Below, one piece after another: positions 15,743 through 24,926 of a stretch of 64,000 nt of DNA; within the stretch, counting starts at the first letter, position 1; the number at the start of each line of letters is the position of its first letter. Source of the DNA: Naasia sp. SYSU D00948 (GTDB lineage Bacteria > Actinomycetota > Actinomycetes > Actinomycetales > Microbacteriaceae); contig NZ_JAFMTA010000001.1 in assembly GCF_017916515.1 (NCBI RefSeq), positions 1,415,127-1,479,126 on the forward strand. The letters run 5' to 3'. The position numbers and the translations under genes were made by a program. The notes below the pieces were generated by a model. It saw nothing but the letters and a program-made list of their open reading frames with translations, searched no databases and was not told the origin of the DNA.

Positions 15743-16747
15743 TCAGGCCGACGAGGCGCGGACGACGAGCTCCGGCTGGAAGACCACGTCCTGCGGCGGC
15801 TTCCCCGGGTCCCCGGCCTCGCCGAGGAGGAGCTGGACAGCGGTCTCGCCGATGAGGCGGCTCGGCTGGCGGATCGACGAGAGCGGGACGACGGCCGTGC
15901 TCGCGAAGTCGATGTCGTCGTAGCCGATGAGCGCGATGTCGCGCGGCACGCGGAGGGATCGCTGCATCACGAGGGCCTGCAGGAGCCCGACGGCGACGAG
16001 GTCGTTGGCGGCGAAGACGGCGTCCGGCCGGTCCTCCGCAGGACGGGCGGCGATCTCCTCCCCGGCGCGGCGGCCCTCGAGCACGGTCAGGGAGGCGGTC
16101 TCGAGGACCTCGAGACCGGCGCCGTCCACGCCGTCCGCCGCCGCACGAGCCCCGAGGAGGCGGTCCGCGACCTGCCGCACGCCGGCCGGTCCGCCGACGA
16201 AGGCGATGCGGCGGCGTCCCGACTCGAGCAGGTGCTCGACGGCCAGCCGGCCTCCGGCCACGTCGTCGACGGCCACCGAGCTGAGGGAGCCGTCCTCGCT
16301 GCGGCGGTCGACCAGGACCGCGGGGGTGCCCCGGCTGCGCAGCCGCCGCAGCCGCTCGTCCACGTCGCCGTTCGGGGAGATCAGGACGCCGTGCACGCGC
16401 TGCTTCTCGAACAGGTCGAGGTAGGAGAGCTCCCGCTCGGCATCCTCGTCGCTGCTGCCGAGGAGGACCGTGAAGCCGTGAGCCGCGGCCTCCTCCTGCG
16501 CCCCGCGTGCCACCTCGGCGAAGAACGGGTTGCTCACGTCGAGGACGACGAGCCCGATCGTGGTGCTCCGCCCCGCCCGGAGCTGGCGCGCGGCGTCGTT
16601 GCGGACGTACCCGAGCTCCTCGATCGCGCGCTGGACGCGGTCCACTGCATCGGGCGACACACGGTCGGGACGGTTCAGGACGTTCGACACGGTCCCCACC
16701 GACACTCCGGCGTGCCTCGCCACGTCCCGGACGCTCGTCGTCGACAC
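15743..16747 (-). CDS. LacI family transcriptional regulator 2 (likely rhamnose-regulon repressor)
   Basis: A 334-residue LacI repressor. HTH SVRDVARHAGVSVGTVSNVLN, hinge LGYVRNDAARQLRAGRS, effector domain with NPFFAEVARGAQEEA and IALIGYDDIDFAS. The recognition helix VSVGTVSNVLN belongs to the group that binds CG-centred TGAA-N-CG-N-TTCA palindromes. Such a site lies in its own promoter (16835) and at rhaI, the GH78 operon and importer 2, so it is the best candidate for the shared regulator. It starts with GTG. The effector is probably L-rhamnose or a derivative (inference). Confidence 0.85.
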   Translation of the reverse strand: MSTTSVRDVARHAGVSVGTVSNVLNRPDRVSPDAVDRVQRAIEELGYVRNDAARQLRAGRSTTIGLVVLDVSNPFFAEVARGAQEEAAAHGFTVLLGSSDEDAERELSYLDLFEKQRVHGVLISPNGDVDERLRRLRSRGTPAVLVDRRSEDGSLSSVAVDDVAGGRLAVEHLLESGRRRIAFVGGPAGVRQVADRLLGARAAADGVDGAGLEVLETASLTVLEGRRAGEEIAARPAEDRPDAVFAANDLVAVGLLQALVMQRSLRVPRDIALIGYDDIDFASTAVVPLSSIRQPSRLIGETAVQLLLGEAGDPGKPPQDVVFQPELVVRASSA

Positions 16748-16834
16748 GTCGCTCCCCTTCCAGCATCCCGGCGTGCCGCCGCCGGGAGGGGCGGCCGGAC
16801 GTGCGATCCGAGCCGTCCCCTGGCCGAACTCTAG

Positions 16835-16846
16835 TGAACCGATTCA
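16835..16846 (-). promoter_or_regulatory. LacI-type operator in the lacI 2 promoter
   Basis: TGAACCGATTCA on the plus strand. On the minus strand the operator is followed directly by CACTAGAGT, where TAGAGT can be the -10. The GH78 promoter at 23553 has the same layout (operator, then CACTAGTGT). It indicates autoregulation. Confidence 0.65.
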
Positions 16847-16984
16847 GGGTCGGGCTAGAGGCGTGGCGCATCCCCGCAGACCCGAGTCGCTCCTCGTCAG
16901 GAACGCGGGCGGGCGTCATCGCTCGCCGCCCCCTTGCCGCTCCGGCGGGGACGGAGTTGAGTGAACGGGTCGAAGGAGGATCGG

Positions 16985-17980
16985 ATGAGGAGCACCCGGC
17001 TCGGCGCGTCGGACCTGGAGGTGTCGCGGATCGCGCTCGGCACCATGACGTTCGGCTGGGAGGCGAGCCGGGAGGAGTCCTTCGCGATCCTCGACGCCTA
17101 TGCGGAGGCGGGGGGCAACTTCCTCGACACCGCGGACGTGTACTCGAACGGCGCGAGCGAGGAGATCCTCGGCGAGTGGCTGAGGGGGCGGGACCGGGAC
17201 CGGTTCGTCGTCGCCACGAAGGGTCGCTTCCCGGTGGCCGGTCAGCCGTCCGCGCTCAGCAAGGAGTACCTGGACGGTGCGCTCGACGCGAGCCTGCGGC
17301 GGCTCGGCCTGGACCACGTCGACCTCTACCAGGCGCACGCGCCCGACTCCCGGCACGCGCTCGCGGAGTTCGCGGAGTTCCTGGAGGGCGCCTACCGCTC
17401 GGGGAAGGTCCGGTACGGCGGGGTGTCGAACATGACCGCCGCGCACCTGGTCGAGCTGCACCTCGCCGAGCGCGAGCTCGGGATCCCGCACATCATCGCG
17501 CTGCAGCCGCAGTACAGTCTCCTCGTCCGCGACGTCGAGCTGGAGATCCTGCCCACAGCGCAGCTGCTCGGCATCGGCTCCATCGCCTGGGGGCCGCTGG
17601 CGGCGGGGTGGCTGACCGGGAAGTACGTGCGCGACGCGCCGCCGCCCGAGGGGAGCCGGCTCGGCGACGACCCCGAGCGCGGGGTCGAGGCCTGGAGCAA
17701 GCGCGGCACCGAGCAGACCTGGTCCGTCCTCGAGGTCCTCGAGCGCGTCGCCCGCGAGGCGGGGCAGACCCAGGCGGTGGTCTCCCTCGCCTGGCTGCTC
17801 AGCCGGCCGGGGCTCTCGAGCGCGATCGTCGGCGCCCGGAGCGTCGACCAGCTGACCGGCACCGTGGGGGCGAGCGACGTCGACATCGATCCCGCGCTCC
17901 TGGAGCAGCTCTCCGCCGTCAGCGCTCCCGAGCTGCCGGGCTACTACGCGTTGATGGCGCAGAACGCCCGGCAGCACTGA
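16985..17980 (+). CDS. Aldo/keto reductase
   Basis: A 331-residue (alpha/beta)8 NADPH-dependent oxidoreductase of usual length. The catalytic set is visible: Asp and Tyr in DTADVYSNG, Lys in VVATKGRF, His in LYQAHAPD. The C-terminal cofactor site is IVGARSVDQL. ATG at 16985 has AAGGAGG 6 bases upstream and is preferred to the GTG 8 codons before it. It lies in the island between lacI 2 and the GH78 genes. It might reduce lactaldehyde or a sugar released from the glycosides; neither can be proved here. Confidence 0.85.
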   Translation: MRSTRLGASDLEVSRIALGTMTFGWEASREESFAILDAYAEAGGNFLDTADVYSNGASEEILGEWLRGRDRDRFVVATKGRFPVAGQPSALSKEYLDGALDASLRRLGLDHVDLYQAHAPDSRHALAEFAEFLEGAYRSGKVRYGGVSNMTAAHLVELHLAERELGIPHIIALQPQYSLLVRDVELEILPTAQLLGIGSIAWGPLAAGWLTGKYVRDAPPPEGSRLGDDPERGVEAWSKRGTEQTWSVLEVLERVAREAGQTQAVVSLAWLLSRPGLSSAIVGARSVDQLTGTVGASDVDIDPALLEQLSAVSAPELPGYYALMAQNARQH

Positions 17981-17993
17981 GCGCGTCAGCGGT

Positions 17994-20801
17994 TCAGTCG
18001 TCGGAGCCGGCGGAGACGTCGGCGAGAGCGCGCTCGACGGCCTCGACCACGTGGGTGGGCATCGAGAACAGCGACATCCGCAGCGGAGTGTGGCTCGCCC
18101 ATGGCGTGTGCCGCCGGTACGCCCGTGCCTTCTCCGGGTCGTCATCGGCGATGGCGCCGACGATCGCCGAGAACGCCTCGCGGTCGTCGACCACATGCGT
18201 GAGCGGAGAGTCCATCGTCAGCTCGCGGACCGGCTTCTGCGGCTCGGCCACCTCGGCGGTGAAGGAGTGGCTGCCGGAGCCGACCCGGCGCGGCTCGGTC
18301 TCGCCGGGAAGCCAGACCGACGCGCTCGTGTTGGCGGGCACGACGAGCTCGAGCGAGAAGGCCGTCCCCTCGCGCCGCCACTCCACGCTCGCGAGGCCGT
18401 ACGGCGTCTCGTGCGAGGTCTTCGCCCAGTCGATCTCCTCGAGGAGGACGGGACGGACCTCGATCTCCTTGTATCCGGGCGCGGCAGGGGCGAGGCCGCC
18501 GACGGACCGGTGCAGCCAGTCGGCGACAGCCCCGAAGGCGTAGTGGTTGAACGACGTCATCTCGCCGGGATTGATCGAGCCGTCCTCGAGCATGCTGTCC
18601 CAGCGCTCCCAGATCGTCGTCGCGCCCATCGTCACGGCGTAGAGCCAGGAGGGGTTCTGCGTCTGGGTCAGCAGGCGGCCGGCGACGTCCGCATGTCCGG
18701 AGGCGACCAGGGCGTCCTGGATGAGCGGGGTGCCGACGAAGCCGGTGCTCATGTGGAAGCCGGCCCCGCGCACGAGGAAGGCGAGACGGTCGCCCATCGC
18801 CCTGCGGCGGTCGGGCTCCTGCACGAGATCGAACTGGAGCGCGAGGGCATAGGCGGTGGGCGCGTCGCTCACCACGCGACCGGTGGGGGTCACGTACTCG
18901 CGCACCCACGCCTCGCGGACCCGCTCGGCCAGCTCGCCGTAGCGCGCCGCCTCCTCGCTCCGGCCGAGCTGCTCGGCGGCCCGCGCGACGAGCCACGTCG
19001 ACCGGTACAGGTAGGCGCTCGCGACGATGTCGTCGTCGGTCTTCGCGTCGCCGGGGCGCTCCGGGGGCGCGTCCGGGTCGAGCCAGTCGCCGAACTGGAA
19101 GTGCCCCTCCCAGAGCATCCGCTCGCCGGCGATCCGCAGCAGCGCGTCCGCCCAGCCCCGCATGCTCTCGAACTGGTCCTCGAGGACCTGGAGGTCGGCG
19201 AAGCGCTCGTGCAGAACCGTGGGGACGACCGTCGCGGCATCACCCCACGCGGCCGCCGCCCTCGGCTCGGTCGGCAGGACGCTCGGGACGATGAAGGGGA
19301 CGACGCCCTCGTGCGGCGCCTGCTCGAGGGCGAGGTCCTCGAGCCAGGAGGTGAGGAACGCGTCGCAGTCGAAGAGGTAGCTCGCGGTGGGGGTGAAGAC
19401 CTGGATGTCCCCGGTCCAGCCGAGACGCTCGTCGCGCTGGGGGCAGTCGGTCGGAAGGGACAGGAAGTTGCCCTTCATGCCCCACACGACGTTCTCGTGG
19501 AGCCGGTTGACGAGTGCGTGGGAGCTCTCGAACCACCCGGTGCGGCGCATGTCGCTGTGCATCACGACGGCGGTGACCGCGGAGGGGTCCAGCTCGCCCG
19601 GCCAGCCGTCGATCTGGGCGTAGCGGAAGCCGTGGAAGGTGAACCGCGGCTCCCACGTCTCCTCGCCCCCGCCCGCCAGCGTGTAGTGGTCGGTCGCGGC
19701 GGCACGGCGCAGCGGGCGGGTGCCGAGCTCGCCGTGCTCGAGGACCTCCGCGTGACGGAGGGTGAGCACGGTCCCGGCCTCGCCGGTCACGCGGATGCGC
19801 AGGCGCCCGACGAGGTTCTGCCCGAAGTCGAGCACGGCGGCGCCGCTCGGCGTGCGGATCACCTCCGCGACGGGCAGCTCCTCGGTGCGGCGCACAGGCT
19901 CGGCCGCGCGCGGCGTGGGCACGACGCTCGTCTCCACGACCCGCACCGCGGCCCACTCCTCGGCGAAGCCGGGGGAGGACCAGCCCTCCTTCTGCAGGCG
20001 GGCGTCGTAGTCCTCGCCCTGGTAGATGCTGCTCGCCGTGCGCGGTCCGTCCCCGGTCGCGCGCCAGGACGCGTCGGTGGCGACGACCTCCTCGGCGCCG
20101 TCCTCGTACTCCAGGACGAGCTGGGCCGCGACGCTCGGCTGGTCGCCGTAGAAGCGGTGCGTGTTGTCGCGGAAGCCGTACTCCTCCGTGAACCAGCCGC
20201 CCGCGAGCTCGATCCCGATCGCGTTCGCGCCCTCCTGGAGGAGCTCCGTGACGTCCGTCATGTCGTAGAGGAGCCGCCACTGGTAGCTCGTCCAGCCGGG
20301 CTTCAGCTCGGCGTCGTCGGTCTCGCGGCCGTTGAGGAGGATCTGGTGCACGCCCTGGGCCGTGGAGTACAGGGTGGCCCGGCGCAGCGGCCGGTCGACC
20401 GCGAACTCGTGCCGGAGCAGCGCGGGCTGCGCCTCGCCGGCGGGATCGGCGAGACCGATGAACTGTGCCGCCCACTCGCCGTCCGCCAGGTGCCCCGCCG
20501 TGATGATCAGCGGCTCGCTCCAGTCCGAGGTCTCTCCGTCCTCGCCCGTGACGCGGACGCGGAGAACGGCCTGCTCACGGGGAGCGAGGGGAGCGAAGGG
20601 CCACGCCACGAACACCGACTGGTCGCCCTCGATCCGGGTGGTCTCGCCATCCCGCTCGATCTCGGCGGACGCCTGCCGCCACCCCTCTCCGGGCGCCTCC
20701 ACCATCCAGCTGAGGCGCGGGGTCGGGGTCGCGACCGGGGCTCCGTCGGATCGTCGCTCGGCCTTGACGCGGAGAACGCGTGCGGGCTGGTCAGCACTCA
20801 T
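17994..20801 (-). CDS. GH78 alpha-L-rhamnosidase 1, with C-terminal helical extension
   Basis: A 935-residue enzyme with the order of a large GH78 protein: beta-sandwich domains, then an (alpha/alpha)6 barrel. The acid motif is DCPQRDERLGWTGD, where Glu of DER is the likely general acid. The second catalytic segment is GEMTSFNHYAFGAV with the general base Glu and a His. A C-terminal beta domain follows (AGLAPAAPGYKEIEVRP is its homologue-like start). After that, about 85 extra residues form a helical-looking tail not present in the two paralogues here. There is no signal peptide. ATG with AGGAG upstream, 46 bases after the next GH78 gene, so it is the second gene of a GH78-GH78 operon. Confidence 0.92.
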   Translation of the reverse strand: MSADQPARVLRVKAERRSDGAPVATPTPRLSWMVEAPGEGWRQASAEIERDGETTRIEGDQSVFVAWPFAPLAPREQAVLRVRVTGEDGETSDWSEPLIITAGHLADGEWAAQFIGLADPAGEAQPALLRHEFAVDRPLRRATLYSTAQGVHQILLNGRETDDAELKPGWTSYQWRLLYDMTDVTELLQEGANAIGIELAGGWFTEEYGFRDNTHRFYGDQPSVAAQLVLEYEDGAEEVVATDASWRATGDGPRTASSIYQGEDYDARLQKEGWSSPGFAEEWAAVRVVETSVVPTPRAAEPVRRTEELPVAEVIRTPSGAAVLDFGQNLVGRLRIRVTGEAGTVLTLRHAEVLEHGELGTRPLRRAAATDHYTLAGGGEETWEPRFTFHGFRYAQIDGWPGELDPSAVTAVVMHSDMRRTGWFESSHALVNRLHENVVWGMKGNFLSLPTDCPQRDERLGWTGDIQVFTPTASYLFDCDAFLTSWLEDLALEQAPHEGVVPFIVPSVLPTEPRAAAAWGDAATVVPTVLHERFADLQVLEDQFESMRGWADALLRIAGERMLWEGHFQFGDWLDPDAPPERPGDAKTDDDIVASAYLYRSTWLVARAAEQLGRSEEAARYGELAERVREAWVREYVTPTGRVVSDAPTAYALALQFDLVQEPDRRRAMGDRLAFLVRGAGFHMSTGFVGTPLIQDALVASGHADVAGRLLTQTQNPSWLYAVTMGATTIWERWDSMLEDGSINPGEMTSFNHYAFGAVADWLHRSVGGLAPAAPGYKEIEVRPVLLEEIDWAKTSHETPYGLASVEWRREGTAFSLELVVPANTSASVWLPGETEPRRVGSGSHSFTAEVAEPQKPVRELTMDSPLTHVVDDREAFSAIVGAIADDDPEKARAYRRHTPWASHTPLRMSLFSMPTHVVEAVERALADVSAGSDD

Positions 20802-20847
20802 GTGCTCTGCTCCTCTTGGGTTTCGTCTACGTCCGGGCGGACGGAGG

Positions 20848-23514
20848 TCAGCCGGCCTGCGCGACGGCAGGCGCGGTCACGACAATCGTGTGCTCGCCGT
20901 GACCCAGTTCGCGAGGGGCGTCCTCGCTCCCGTCCACGGTGACGGTCGACGCGTCGGTGACGGGGAGGTCGAGCCAGGCGGTCGAGCCGAACGGCACGGT
21001 GAGGCGCGCCTCGAACCGGTCGTCGGCCGACAGCCGCCAGTCGATCGCGAGGCGACCGAGGCGCGTGTCGATGCTCGCCTGTGCCGAGCGCACACCGGTC
21101 GCCGGCCGCGGCGCCACCAGGACGACCCGGTAGCCCGGGTGCTCCGGGACCGGGGCGAGCCCCGCGACGCGCCGGTACATCCAGTCGACGACGGCGCCGT
21201 ACGCGTAGTGGTTGAAGGACAGCATGTGGCCGCCCTCCTCGGTGTCCATGTCTCCGGGATGGATGGAGCCGTCGGGCCGGAGGGCGTCCCAGCGCTCCCA
21301 GACCGTGGTGGCCCCCATGTCCACCTGGTACAGCCAGGAGGGGGCGTCGTGCCGCAGCAGCATGAGGTACGCCTCCTCGACGTGGCCGGTGTTCGCGAGT
21401 GCGTGCAGCACGAGCGGCGTGCCGAGGAAGCCGGTGGAGATGCGGCCGTTCTCGGCCCGCACCTGGTCCGCGAGGGAGCGGGCGATGGCGTCGCGATCCT
21501 CGTCCGGAGCGATGCGGAATTCGATCGCGATGGCGCAGCCGGTCTGCGTGTCGATCGCGTGGTCGCCCCACTTCGCCCAGGTGGCGGCTCCGACCTCGTG
21601 GGCGAGCCTTCCGTAGCGCTCGGCGTTCGCCGGGTCGCCGACGAGGTGCTCCGCTCGAGCGAGGAGGCGCGCGCTGTGGGCGTAGAAGGCGTTCGCGACG
21701 AAATCCGACGACACCTTCGCCTTCCACGGCTCGGCGCCGGGGGCGTCGGGGTCGAGCCAGTCGCCGAACTGGAACTCGGTCGGAAGCAGTCCGCCCAGGC
21801 CGGCCCGGCCGGACAGGTAGTCGACCCAGCGCCGCATGCTCTGCAGCTGACGGGACAGGACCTCGGTGCTGCCGAAGGACTCGTAGACCGACCAGGGCAC
21901 GATGGTGGCGGCGTCCGCCCAGCCGGCCTTGCCCATGATCCGCTCCGGCACCCCGTCGGCGTGGAAGTCGGTGTCCGAGACGATGTTCGGCACGACGGCG
22001 GCCACCGATCCGTCCTCGCCCTGGTCGAGCTCGAGATCCCGCAGCCAGGACAGCCAGAAGGACTCCACGTCGAAGAGGGTGTTCGCGGTGGCGGCGAAGG
22101 CCTGGGCGTCGCCCGTCCAGCCGAGCCGCTCGTCGCGCTGCGGGCAGTCCGTCGGGACCGACACCGAGTTGTCGCGCCAGGACCACGCCACGTTGGAGTG
22201 GAGCCTGTTGAGCGAGTCGTCGGAGGACTGGAAGCTCCCCCGGACCTCGGTCGTGCTGCTGATGGCGACCGCCGTCGCCGACACGACCGACGCCCCGACG
22301 ACGTCGGCGTAGCGGAACCCGTGGAAGGTGAACACGGGCTCGAGGGCGATCCGGCCGTCCTCGGCCAGGACGTAGACGTCGCTCGCCCGGGCGGAGCGCA
22401 GCGAGCGGGTGTGGATCCGCCCGTCGGGCTCCAGGACCTCCGCGTGCCGGATCGTGACGGTGTCGCCCGCCTTCCCGTCGACGACGAGACGCACCCAGCC
22501 CGCGATGTTCTGGCCCGCGTCCAGGAAGACGTGGTCGCCGCGATCCTCCGCGGTCATCTCGAACTCGGCGATCGTCTTGACGCCGGTCGTGATGCGCGGC
22601 TCCAGCACGGCGCGGTCGACCTCGACCTCGCGCACCGGCTGCCAGGAGGAGTCGTCGAAGTCGGCGGTGTCCCAGCCGGCCGGGTCGAGGCGGAGGTCGA
22701 GGTCGGTCCCGTCGTAGATGCTCGACATGGTCACGGCGCCGGTCGACGTCCGCCAGCCGGCATCGGACACGATCCGCACGGACGAGCCGTCGGCGAGCTC
22801 GACGTCGAGCTGGGCGAGCAGCGCGAGATCCGGGCCGTAGTGCGAGGCGCGGTCGGTCCAGCCCAGCCGGCCGCGGTACCAGCCGTCGGCCAGCGCGGCA
22901 CCGATCGCGTTGCGTCCTTCACCGACCAGCTCGGAGACGTCCCAGGTGGTGACCACGACGCGGTCCTGATAGGCGGTCCAGCCCGGCGCGAGGTGTTCGT
23001 CGCCGACCTTCTGCCCGTTCAGGCGGATCTCGTGGAGGCCGAGCGACGTGACTCGCAGTCGCGCCCGCACGGGCAGCGACGGCAGGTCGAACGTGGTCCG
23101 CAGCAGCGGGGAGGGGCCCGCGAGGGGAGTGTCCGCGCCGATGGGGACGGCGGTGAAGTCGCCGAGGTCGAGTGCGCCCTCGATCTCGAGGTCGTCGCTC
23201 CACTCCGTCCAGCCGGACGGGGTGGCGATGCGGACCGCGTAGCGGCGGACGCCGCCGGCCGCGAGCGGGCCTCCGGGCGCCGGCACGGCGATGCTGTCGC
23301 CGCCGGGGATCGTTCCGGTCTCGCCCGTCGCGTCACCGGTCCACCGCAGCTCGTAGCCGAGCTGCCGGGCGCCGGGATCGCTGCTCGCGACCTGCCAGGT
23401 GAGGCGGAGACCCTCGAGCGGGACGCCGAGCAGTTCCGGGGGGTACTGGCTGCGCAGCGAGGTGACGGTGGTGGCGGAATCGGTGGCGGAGCCCGCGGGC
23501 AGGGAGTCGGACAC
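20848..23514 (-). CDS. GH78 alpha-L-rhamnosidase 2
   Basis: An 888-residue GH78 enzyme with the DCPQRDERLGWTGD acid motif and MLSFNHYAYGAVVDW, preceded by an Asp/Glu-rich turn (DMDTEEGGHMLSFNH) that replaces the GEMTSFNH of its paralogue. There is no signal peptide. GTG at 23514 (AAGG just upstream) is preferred: the longer frame from 23565 would start inside the operator. First gene of the operon with GH78 no. 1 and directly under a LacI-type site. It probably removes alpha-L-rhamnose from imported glycosides. Confidence 0.9.
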   Translation of the reverse strand: MSDSLPAGSATDSATTVTSLRSQYPPELLGVPLEGLRLTWQVASSDPGARQLGYELRWTGDATGETGTIPGGDSIAVPAPGGPLAAGGVRRYAVRIATPSGWTEWSDDLEIEGALDLGDFTAVPIGADTPLAGPSPLLRTTFDLPSLPVRARLRVTSLGLHEIRLNGQKVGDEHLAPGWTAYQDRVVVTTWDVSELVGEGRNAIGAALADGWYRGRLGWTDRASHYGPDLALLAQLDVELADGSSVRIVSDAGWRTSTGAVTMSSIYDGTDLDLRLDPAGWDTADFDDSSWQPVREVEVDRAVLEPRITTGVKTIAEFEMTAEDRGDHVFLDAGQNIAGWVRLVVDGKAGDTVTIRHAEVLEPDGRIHTRSLRSARASDVYVLAEDGRIALEPVFTFHGFRYADVVGASVVSATAVAISSTTEVRGSFQSSDDSLNRLHSNVAWSWRDNSVSVPTDCPQRDERLGWTGDAQAFAATANTLFDVESFWLSWLRDLELDQGEDGSVAAVVPNIVSDTDFHADGVPERIMGKAGWADAATIVPWSVYESFGSTEVLSRQLQSMRRWVDYLSGRAGLGGLLPTEFQFGDWLDPDAPGAEPWKAKVSSDFVANAFYAHSARLLARAEHLVGDPANAERYGRLAHEVGAATWAKWGDHAIDTQTGCAIAIEFRIAPDEDRDAIARSLADQVRAENGRISTGFLGTPLVLHALANTGHVEEAYLMLLRHDAPSWLYQVDMGATTVWERWDALRPDGSIHPGDMDTEEGGHMLSFNHYAYGAVVDWMYRRVAGLAPVPEHPGYRVVLVAPRPATGVRSAQASIDTRLGRLAIDWRLSADDRFEARLTVPFGSTAWLDLPVTDASTVTVDGSEDAPRELGHGEHTIVVTAPAVAQAG

Positions 23515-23552
23515 CCTTGTCCTTTCGACGACGACGACCCTCGCCACACTAG

Positions 23553-23564
23553 TGGAACGATTCA
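23553..23564 (-). promoter_or_regulatory. LacI-type operator before the GH78 operon
   Basis: TGGAACGATTCA (TGAATCGTTCCA on the coding strand), one mismatch from the palindrome at rhaI. On the minus strand TTGGAC lies upstream and TAGTGT directly downstream, so the operator would sit in the promoter spacer. Confidence 0.65.
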
Positions 23565-23606
23565 CCGACCGTCCAAGGGGGGCGTGTCGTCCCGCGATCG
23601 GGCGGA

Positions 23607-24647
23607 TCAGCTACCCGGCGGCCCCGCGGAGGGCGGACGTGTGGAGCCGCGCACCACCAGGCTCGGCTCGATGACCTCGTGCACGGGCTCCGACCGTCCC
23701 GCGATCCGCTCGAGCAGCAGTCGGATCGCGCGCTCGCCCATCCGGACGCCCGCCTGGTCCACGCTCGTGAGCGAGACCGCCGGGTGGCTCGCCACGCGCA
23801 CGTTGTCGTACCCGGCCACGGAGATCCCCGGGTCCACCTCCGCCACCGCGCGGAGCGCTCCCATCGCGAGCTCGTCGTGTCCCGCGAAGATCGCTGTCGG
23901 GGGCTCGTCGTCGGCGAGCAGGGCGAGCGTCGACTCGTACGCGGACACGTCGCCCTCGCCCGACCGCTGCACGCGCACCAGTCCGCCGTTACCCGACTCC
24001 GTCATCGAGGCGATGTAGGTCTCGAGCCGGAGGGAGTGGGGTGTCCCCGATCCGGGCGCCGTCACCTCCTCGTCCCGCGTCAGATGCGCGATCCGCCTGT
24101 GGCCGAGACCCAGGAGGTGCTCCATCACCAGGCGCGCTCCTTCGGAGTCGTCCCCGACGACCGTGTCGTAGTGCTCGCTCGCGTCGTGCCGGCCGAGCAT
24201 CACGATGGGCGTGTGCTCAGCCAGTCGCTCGAGCCAGTTCGTGGAGACCTGCGGCGAGATGGCGACCACTCCGTCGACCTGCCGGTCGGCCAGCGCCTCG
24301 ATGGCGCGATAGCCCTCGCGTCCGGGTCCCCCCGCTGCGGGAGCGATGATCAGCTGGTAATCGGTGCCCTCGAGCGCCGTGGTGGCCCCGGCGAGGACCA
24401 TCGTGAAGAACTGGTTCGCGAAGTCCGGGATCTCGATCCCGAGTGTGAAGCTCGATCCGCGCATCGCCCGGGCTGCGATCCGGGGTCGGTAGTTGAGGTG
24501 TTCGATCGCCGCACCGACCCGGGTCCGCATCCCTTCGCTGACCCCGTACGCATTGCGGAGGACCTTGGAGACCGCCGCCCGCGACACCCCGGCCTCGCGG
24601 GCCACGTCCTCGATCGTCGCAGGGCGGCGGCCGTTGGGGTGGGACAC
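23607..24647 (-). CDS. LacI family transcriptional regulator 3
   Basis: A 346-residue repressor. HTH TIEDVAREAGVSRAAVSKVLRN, hinge LNYRPRIAARAMRGSS, effector domain with FANQFFTMVLAGA and AGYDNVRVASHP. GTG at 24647 is chosen because AGGAG lies 8 bases before it; the ATG 12 codons upstream has no Shine-Dalgarno. It is divergent from importer 2 and next to the GH78 operon. Its recognition helix (SRAAVSKVL) differs from that of lacI 2, so it may read a different site or share some of the same operators. Confidence 0.85.
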   Translation of the reverse strand: MSHPNGRRPATIEDVAREAGVSRAAVSKVLRNAYGVSEGMRTRVGAAIEHLNYRPRIAARAMRGSSFTLGIEIPDFANQFFTMVLAGATTALEGTDYQLIIAPAAGGPGREGYRAIEALADRQVDGVVAISPQVSTNWLERLAEHTPIVMLGRHDASEHYDTVVGDDSEGARLVMEHLLGLGHRRIAHLTRDEEVTAPGSGTPHSLRLETYIASMTESGNGGLVRVQRSGEGDVSAYESTLALLADDEPPTAIFAGHDELAMGALRAVAEVDPGISVAGYDNVRVASHPAVSLTSVDQAGVRMGERAIRLLLERIAGRSEPVHEVIEPSLVVRGSTRPPSAGPPGS

Positions 24648-24827
24648 CGTGTTCTCCTGTCCGACGGATGAGCGGGGCTCCATCGTCGCCGATCGGCCAG
24701 GGGGGCGCCAGCAGCGCCGAGCCGCCGCGCCCCAGCAAGGGGGCGCGTCGGCACGTGAAGCGGCACGAAACGGGGAGTTGCCGCATAGATCGCTCTACGC
24801 GTTACTCGATCGTTAGCGAGATCGTGT

Positions 24828-24878
24828 TTGACGCGGTCGTACCCTGGCCGTACCGTGGCACGCAATGAACCGTTTCAT
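24828..24878 (+). promoter_or_regulatory. Importer 2 promoter with LacI-type operator
   Basis: TTGACG (24828-24833), 17 bases, TACCGT (24851-24856). ATGAACCGTTTCAT (24865-24878) lies at the expected transcription start, the same geometry as at rhaI. The 5' leader to the ATG is about 64 bases. Confidence 0.7.
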
Positions 24879-24926
24879 GCGGTTCGGCGCACCAACAACG
24901 AAGTTGTCTTTACACGGAGGTAAAGA

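Noticed and set aside
18051-20942. A plus-strand open frame of over 950 codons opposite GH78 no. 1
   Set aside because: It is the shadow of a gene with clear GH78 catalytic motifs; the antisense translation has no recognisable domain.
23515-23565. Upstream start for GH78 no. 2 at 23565
   Set aside because: This codon lies within the LacI-type operator and promoter, so it cannot be at the start of the coding mRNA; GTG at 23514 has a purine-rich stretch upstream.
20332-24018. A plus-strand open frame of more than 1200 codons opposite the GH78 genes and lacI 3
   Set aside because: It is antisense to three well-supported genes, its translation is low-complexity Arg/Ala/Gly/Val sequence with no family motif, and such frames are common in very GC-rich DNA.
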